DNA of 33,831 nucleotides from positions 1 through 33,831 of the forward strand of contig JBBKXQ010000037.1 of NCBI GenBank assembly GCA_037969565.1, read 5' to 3'. The stretch comes from SZUA-35 sp037969565 (GTDB lineage Bacteria > Actinomycetota > Acidimicrobiia > Acidimicrobiales > SZUA-35). The translations under genes were made by a program, and so were the position numbers. The notes beneath the pieces are model-generated. The model made no database searches. It worked only from the letters and a program-made list of their open reading frames with translations, and was not told where the DNA came from. Of the stretch, positions 30,021 through 33,831 are shown piece by piece (within the stretch, counting starts at the first letter, position 1; each line of letters starts with the position of its first letter).

Positions 30021-30776
30021 ATGCCAGTTACACGACGAGCGCTGATCATTGCCCATGAGCCTGATGGACCCGGCGGCCAGGTCGCGATCCGTCTCCGAGA
30101 ACGAGACTACGAAGTGATCACCCACGTGGTCACGCATGACACGAGCAACCCGAATGGATCCGTTCCCTTTCCTGACCTCGCCCCGTTCGACGTGGTGGCC
30201 ATCATGGGTTCGATCCGTTCGCTCACGAGCAAGCACGAGATCAGTAGCTGGGTCCACGACGAACTCGACGAGATCCGAGCGGCCCGAGACCGCGACCAAC
30301 CGGTGCTCGGCATCTGTTTCGGCGGTCAATTGATCGCCGAAGCCCTGGGCGGGTCGGTCGAACAGTCCCACGCCACCGAGATCGGCTGGTTCGAGATCGA
30401 GGCGCCGGTGGGTGCAATCAACCCGGTTGGTCGCGGGCCATGGATGGAATGGCATCACGATCGATTCCTGCCGCCCCCGGAAGCGGAGATTCTGGCGACG
30501 ACCGCCGACGCCGTCCAGCTCTTCACCGTCGGCCGTATGGTCGGCACCCAGTTTCACCCCGAAGTCGACGTTGCCCACATCGAAGATTGGCTTGCCTTCG
30601 TCGACCAGAGCTACCTGGCTGAACATGGCCAGCATCCGGAAGCGATACTGGCCGCCATGCAGCAGCACGAATCGCGCAACATCGAACAGTGTCACGCACT
30701 CGTCGATTGGTTCCTCGACTCCGTTGCCTTCCCCTCCGACGATCAGGACACATCGTCGGTCGAGGCAGCCCGATGA
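30021..30776 (+). CDS. Class I glutamine amidotransferase-like hydrolase
   Basis: This 251-residue cytoplasmic enzyme has the class I triad: nucleophile Cys99 in VLGICFGGQLIAEALGG, and His179 and Glu181 in GTQFHPEV. The protein has no attached synthetase domain, so it acts as a free gamma-glutamyl hydrolase or amidotransferase, like the stand-alone members of aniline-degradation operons (AtdA2/TdnT type). There the partner is a GS-like gamma-glutamylanilide synthase. A GS-like gene sits in the divergent operon here. ATG 30021 is preferred. TTG 29994 would start just after the operator with no ribosome site. Its stop overlaps the next start (ATGA), and the MarR-A motif lies just upstream. Confidence 0.87.
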   Translation: MPVTRRALIIAHEPDGPGGQVAIRLRERDYEVITHVVTHDTSNPNGSVPFPDLAPFDVVAIMGSIRSLTSKHEISSWVHDELDEIRAARDRDQPVLGICFGGQLIAEALGGSVEQSHATEIGWFEIEAPVGAINPVGRGPWMEWHHDRFLPPPEAEILATTADAVQLFTVGRMVGTQFHPEVDVAHIEDWLAFVDQSYLAEHGQHPEAILAAMQQHESRNIEQCHALVDWFLDSVAFPSDDQDTSSVEAAR

Positions 30777-31492
30777 GCGGCACGAGACCACTGATCGGCT
30801 TGAGCGGCCGCCGGAAACGGGCTGACCAGATCATCGGCACGCCACCGTCGCTGCAGCATCTCGAAGGCGACTGGTATTTCGCCGATTACGCCCGCGGGGT
30901 CCTCGAGGCCGGCGGGCTTCCGGTTCACCTTCCGCTGGATGCCGACCCCAGCATGTACGCCGACCACCTCGACGGAATCCTTCTGAGCGGTGGGGCCGAC
31001 ATCGGGCCCGATCGTTATGGCGCAAGCCCTGAAACCAACGACTTTCCACCCGAGCCCGACCGAGATCAGTTCGAGCTTTCGCTTCTCGAAGGTGCGATCG
31101 CCGCCGAGCTTCCCGTGCTCGGGATCTGCCGTGGGCTCCAGCTGATCAATGTGGCAGCCGGCGGCACGCTGCATCAACACGTCCCCGCTCACGCCGGATT
31201 CGATCACCCACCAACCCATACACCACACACCGTCAGCCTCGAGGCCAACTCGACCCTGGCCGATCTGTACGGGCCGTCGCGAGCGGTCAATTCGCTCCAC
31301 CACCAAACCGTCGATCAGCTGGGCCGAAACCTGCGAGTCACGGCCACGGCGGACGGGACCGTCGAGGGCATCGAACACGACACACTGCCGATCGTCGCCG
31401 TGCAATGGCATCCCGAGATGATGACCACCCGCAGCCGAGATCCGATCTTTGGTTGGCTCGTACAGTCGGCCGAAAAGCACCGGAATCGGTGA
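30773..31492 (+). CDS. Gamma-glutamyl-amide hydrolase, peptidase C26 / PuuD-like
   Basis: This 239-residue enzyme of the same triad class belongs to the C26 branch. Cys119 lies in VLGICRGLQLINVAAGGTLHQH, and His213 and Glu215 in VQWHPEMM. DGILLSGGADIGPDRYG and NSLHHQTVDQLG are hallmarks of PuuD-type gamma-glutamyl-GABA hydrolases, which remove glutamate from a gamma-glutamylated carboxylate after amine oxidation. The start ATG overlaps the stop of the first amidotransferase, and its stop overlaps the GTG of the acetyltransferase. Having two hydrolases suggests either two conjugates or a substrate- and a product-specific pair. The GS-like ligase encoded at 23598 is the natural partner. Confidence 0.88.
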   Translation: MSGTRPLIGLSGRRKRADQIIGTPPSLQHLEGDWYFADYARGVLEAGGLPVHLPLDADPSMYADHLDGILLSGGADIGPDRYGASPETNDFPPEPDRDQFELSLLEGAIAAELPVLGICRGLQLINVAAGGTLHQHVPAHAGFDHPPTHTPHTVSLEANSTLADLYGPSRAVNSLHHQTVDQLGRNLRVTATADGTVEGIEHDTLPIVAVQWHPEMMTTRSRDPIFGWLVQSAEKHRNR

Positions 31493-32226
31493 CAGCAGAG
31501 AGCTCGCGCCTCAATGAGTTCGGCCAACCGATCGGCGCCGCCCTCAGCGGTTGGGTTTCTCCTCCTCCACCCACGACTGACGCCATCGTTGGTCGCCACG
31601 TCACGCTCGTTCCGCTGATCGCCTCGCAGCACGCTGCGCCACTGTTCGCCGCGTTCGAGACGGCCTCGGATTCGTTGTGGACCTACATGTCATTTGGCCC
31701 GTTCCCGACGGTCGCCGACCTCACCGCCACCATCGATCAGATCGATTCGTCCCCCGACTGGCAGCCGTTCGCAATCATCGTCGACGACGAACCCCTCGGG
31801 TTTTTCTCGTTCCTACGAATCGATCGGCTCGCCGGGACGATCGAAATCGGGTCGATTGCGTTCTCACCGACACTCCAGCGAACCACGGCGGCCACCGAAG
31901 CGGTGTTTCTTCTCATCGACCACGCCTTCGAGCTCGGGTATCGACGTTGCGAATGGAAGTGCGACAGCGTGAACGCTCCTTCGATATCAGCCGCCCGCCG
32001 GCTGGGGTTCACCTACGAAGGAACCTTCCGGCAAGCCACCCACTACAAGGGCCGAAATCGCGATACGGCCTGGTTTGCGATCATCGATTCGGAATGGCCG
32101 AACCTGCGGAGTTCCTTCTCGGCATGGCTGGCCCCGGCGAATTTTGACCAGCACGGACGGCAACGGAACACGCTCGAGCGATTGCGGAAACGAGTCGACT
32201 CGAGCGACGACGCATCGTCTACGTGA
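31489..32226 (+). CDS. GNAT-family acetyltransferase, RimJ/RimL-like
   Basis: This 245-residue protein begins LNEFGQPIGAALSGW after a short lead, then GRHVTLVPLIASQHAAPLFAAF, IEIGSIAFSPTLQRTTAATEAVFLLIDHAFELGYRRCEWKC and NAPSISAARRLGFTYEGTFRQ. These form the acetyl-CoA-binding core of the ribosomal-protein-type GNAT group, many of which acetylate small molecules or peptides. The GTG start overlaps the PuuD-like stop (GTGA), so it belongs to the amidotransferase operon. It may modify an amine or glutamyl intermediate, or be unrelated. The last eight bases overlap the end of the convergent response regulator gene. Confidence 0.88.
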   Translation: MTAESSRLNEFGQPIGAALSGWVSPPPPTTDAIVGRHVTLVPLIASQHAAPLFAAFETASDSLWTYMSFGPFPTVADLTATIDQIDSSPDWQPFAIIVDDEPLGFFSFLRIDRLAGTIEIGSIAFSPTLQRTTAATEAVFLLIDHAFELGYRRCEWKCDSVNAPSISAARRLGFTYEGTFRQATHYKGRNRDTAWFAIIDSEWPNLRSSFSAWLAPANFDQHGRQRNTLERLRKRVDSSDDASST

Positions 32227-32578
32227 GCTGGCCGAACAGCTCCGACAACTCGACCAGCGAGAACGGCTTCTTGAGATAGGCGTAAACACCTTGCGAAGCC
32301 GTTTCCCGGACGAGCGGCTCCATGTCGCGCCCCGTCATCATGATCAGGTGACAAGCGGGGGAGACTCGTCGAACATATTCGGCGACATGCACTCCGGAGA
32401 GTTGCTCGCCCAGATCCCAATCCGAGAGCACCACGTCGGGCTGTTGCCGATCGATCTGCTCGAACGCGGCTGCGGCCGTCGATGCCCCGAAACTCGCATA
32501 CCCCAAGGACGAGACCAGTTCCAGAAAGAGCGACAACGTGAGTTCGTCATCGTCGACGATCAAAACGCGAAGGCTCAC
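32219..32578 (-). CDS. Single-domain response regulator
   Basis: This 119-residue cytoplasmic receiver has the acidic pair in VLIVDDDE, the phosphoacceptor Asp in VVLSDWDLG, the Thr in LIMMTGRD and the Lys in LKKPF, so it should be phosphorylatable. It has no output domain. It therefore signals through a partner protein, as in CheY- or phosphorelay-type systems. Its GTG start overlaps the stop of the kinase gene (GTGA), making the pair a co-translated two-component unit. It converges on, and overlaps by eight bases, the acetyltransferase gene. Confidence 0.9.
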   Translation of the reverse strand: MSLRVLIVDDDELTLSLFLELVSSLGYASFGASTAAAAFEQIDRQQPDVVLSDWDLGEQLSGVHVAEYVRRVSPACHLIMMTGRDMEPLVRETASQGVYAYLKKPFSLVELSELFGQLT

Positions 32579-33831
32579 GATTCAGCTCGGACGACAGGAA
32601 CCCGGAGGCTCACGCAGGCTCCGCCGTCCGTTCGGTTGCTGAGACTCACGGTGCCGCCCCATCGTTCGACCATGGTTCTCACCACGGCGAGTCCGAGTCC
32701 GTTCCCGGTCGTGCCGAACCGTGTCGTGAAACGAGGATCGAACGCTCGGGTGAGTGCCTCGGCCGTGAATCCTGCTCCGTGGTCGCAGAAATCGAGAACA
32801 ATCATTTCTCGGAACGGCGAGACTCTCGTTTCGACGCGTGCCTGCAACGTGATCGGTTCGCCGCCAGGAGATGCCTCGGACGCGTTCTTCAGCAAGTTGA
32901 GTGAGACTTGCACCACGCCGGCTCGGGTCGCCAAGAAGGAGAGGGCGTGAATCTCGTCGGGGATCTCCCACTGGACTCGGCCGAAAAGGTGCGGATCGAG
33001 AAAGATCTCGAGATCTTGCACCATCGCTCCCAGACTCACCGGGACCAGTTCCTCGGAATCGACACGGGCCAACTCGAGTGTGGACGACACGACCTCAGCC
33101 GAACGTCGGATCGCGGTTTCCACCCGCTCGATGTATCGAGTCGCTCGCTCGCTGTCCTCCACTGCGACCGCCGCTGCCGCCATGCCACACATCAACAATG
33201 CGGGTTGAAGGAGATTCGACACTTCGTGGGCCAATCCACCAGCGAGATAACTTCCGGCCTCATCCCTCTGGACGCGCTGCAGGGTTTGGTGGAACGCGTG
33301 GCGTTCGGCGCCGGCCCGAACCTCGTGATCGATCCGTTGGGACACTCCGATGTACCCGACGAGACCTCCGAAGCTGTCTCGTTGGGGCTCGCCCCGATGA
33401 CGAAACCACATCCGGTCGAGCGAGTCATCGGAACCCAAGCCCTCGCCAGCATCAGCGTCAGGGTCCGATGAGGCAGGAGCGGTCCGGCCGCTGACCACCC
33501 GACCGTCGACCACCTCCACCTGCGTCACGATCGTGAAGGGCATCGCCTCAGCCGCAGCCTCGGCCATGACCCGCACGATGCTCTCGGCATCAGCCGACGA
33601 AAAGAACTGGTTGAGGGCGACGTCGAAATCGAAGCAGTCGGGAATCTCGAGTGTCCGCTGCAACCACGGTGAAACCTCGATCCGAGTCGATCGAAGGTCG
33701 AGGTGCCAAGTGCCGACCTGTCCGGCTTCCTCGAGCCGCTCGATCCGTGCAGTAAGGTCACGGATCTCACCTTGCGATGTGGATTGAGCTGACTCCGTAC
33801 CACCAAAGCCCGTACCACCAAAGCCCGTACC
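32575..33831 (-). CDS. PAS-domain sensor histidine kinase, 5' end outside the window
   Basis: The frame stays open to the window edge, giving at least 418 residues. The upstream part reads as protein: a short 5-residue repeat (GTGFG), a coiled segment IRDLTARIERLEEAG, then VGTWHLDLRSTRIEVSP and LQRTLEIPDCFDFDVALNQF. The latter segment is a PAS-like sensor start, so TTG 33663 is not the real start. Next come EPQRDSFGGLVGYIGVSQ (PAS end), the phosphoacceptor box AGGLAHEVSNLLQP, the N box NLLKNASEA, and the G boxes DHGAGF and TTGNGLGLAVV of an NtrB-like ATPase domain. No membrane segment is visible. It would phosphorylate the single-domain regulator next door. The signal is unknown. Confidence 0.87.
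   Translation of the reverse strand, partial: GTGFGGTGFGGTESAQSTSQGEIRDLTARIERLEEAGQVGTWHLDLRSTRIEVSPWLQRTLEIPDCFDFDVALNQFFSSADAESIVRVMAEAAAEAMPFTIVTQVEVVDGRVVSGRTAPASSDPDADAGEGLGSDDSLDRMWFRHRGEPQRDSFGGLVGYIGVSQRIDHEVRAGAERHAFHQTLQRVQRDEAGSYLAGGLAHEVSNLLQPALLMCGMAAAAVAVEDSERATRYIERVETAIRRSAEVVSSTLELARVDSEELVPVSLGAMVQDLEIFLDPHLFGRVQWEIPDEIHALSFLATRAGVVQVSLNLLKNASEASPGGEPITLQARVETRVSPFREMIVLDFCDHGAGFTAEALTRAFDPRFTTRFGTTGNGLGLAVVRTMVERWGGTVSLSNRTDGGACVSLRVPVVRAES
33795..33831 (-). repeat. 15-bp tandem repeat at the window edge, inside the kinase gene
   Basis: CCGTACCACCAAAGC is present twice (33795-33809 and 33810-33824), followed by seven bases of a third copy at the window end. On the minus strand it encodes GTGFG repeats in the kinase frame, before the PAS-like segment. 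The array continues outside, so its length is unknown. Confidence 0.8.

Noticed and set aside
33663..33663. Histidine kinase starting at TTG 33663
   Set aside because: The frame continues to the window edge and encodes a PAS-like segment (VGTWHLDLRSTRIEVSP), so the gene is cut by the edge.
1..33831. Insertion sequences, prophage, CRISPR arrays or tRNA-linked integration
   Set aside because: No transposase, integrase, regularly spaced repeats or tRNA-like sequence is seen; composition looks uniform throughout.

Overview
This is a GC-rich, densely packed bacterial chromosome window. The compact ATGA/GTGA gene junctions, Ser/Thr-Gly-rich linkers after lipoprotein signal peptides, four cytochrome P450s, a TTC38-family protein and a fused LivM-LivG transporter all suggest a high-GC actinobacterium. 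The overall style fits an Acidimicrobiia/Ilumatobacter-like marine or soil lineage, but that placement is inference. I see no rRNA, tRNA, CRISPR array or insertion sequence, and no gene-free gap reaches 300 bases. The largest gaps (29777-30020 and 5587-5787) carry operators or predicted RNA hairpins.

Layout. (1) 1-4047, plus strand: a BMP/nucleoside-type ABC importer, with two permeases (the first cut by the window edge), a lipoprotein and a double ATPase. (2) 4054-9111: mixed genes encoding a dimethylformamidase-like hydrolase, an SDR oxidoreductase, a GNAT acetyltransferase, a DUF1269 protein and an MFS exporter. (3) 9139-16546: a meta-cleavage cluster around a divergent MarR-controlled promoter. 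On the minus strand are an HpaG-like FAH protein, an HpaE-like aldehyde dehydrogenase and an alkylsulfatase-type MBL hydrolase. On the plus strand are MarR-A, an acetoacetate-decarboxylase-like protein, a P450 and an HpaD-like extradiol dioxygenase. (4) 16570-21425, minus strand: P450, TTC38 protein, desulfinase-like acyl-CoA dehydrogenase and a second unusual P450, divergent from MarR-B. (5) 22067-29776, minus strand: one long probable operon livK-livF-livH-livMG-glutamine synthetase-P450-ferredoxin. (6) 30021-32226, plus strand: two class I glutamine amidotransferases and a GNAT. (7) 32219-33831, minus strand: a response regulator and a PAS histidine kinase cut by the window edge.

How it may work together. 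Regions 3 to 6 look like one co-regulated catabolic system. Two paralogous MarR regulators each sit beside their own palindrome. The MarR-A motif (TCGTTTGGTACCGAACGA) occurs at 12904, 13504 and, in variant form, 29970. The MarR-B motif (arms CACATTACTTTGG / CCAAAGTAATGTG) occurs at 21451 and 29902. Both motifs meet in the divergent promoter between the transporter/GS operon and the amidotransferase genes. A plausible model is: import by the Liv-type transporter, gamma-glutamylation of an amine by the GS-like ligase, P450/ferredoxin oxidation, removal of the glutamyl group by the amidotransferases, and extradiol ring cleavage through homoprotocatechuate-type enzymes. This combines logic known from aniline (GS-like plus amidotransferase-like) and cyclic amine (P450 plus ferredoxin plus GS) degradation. 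The substrate is unknown, and the model is inference.
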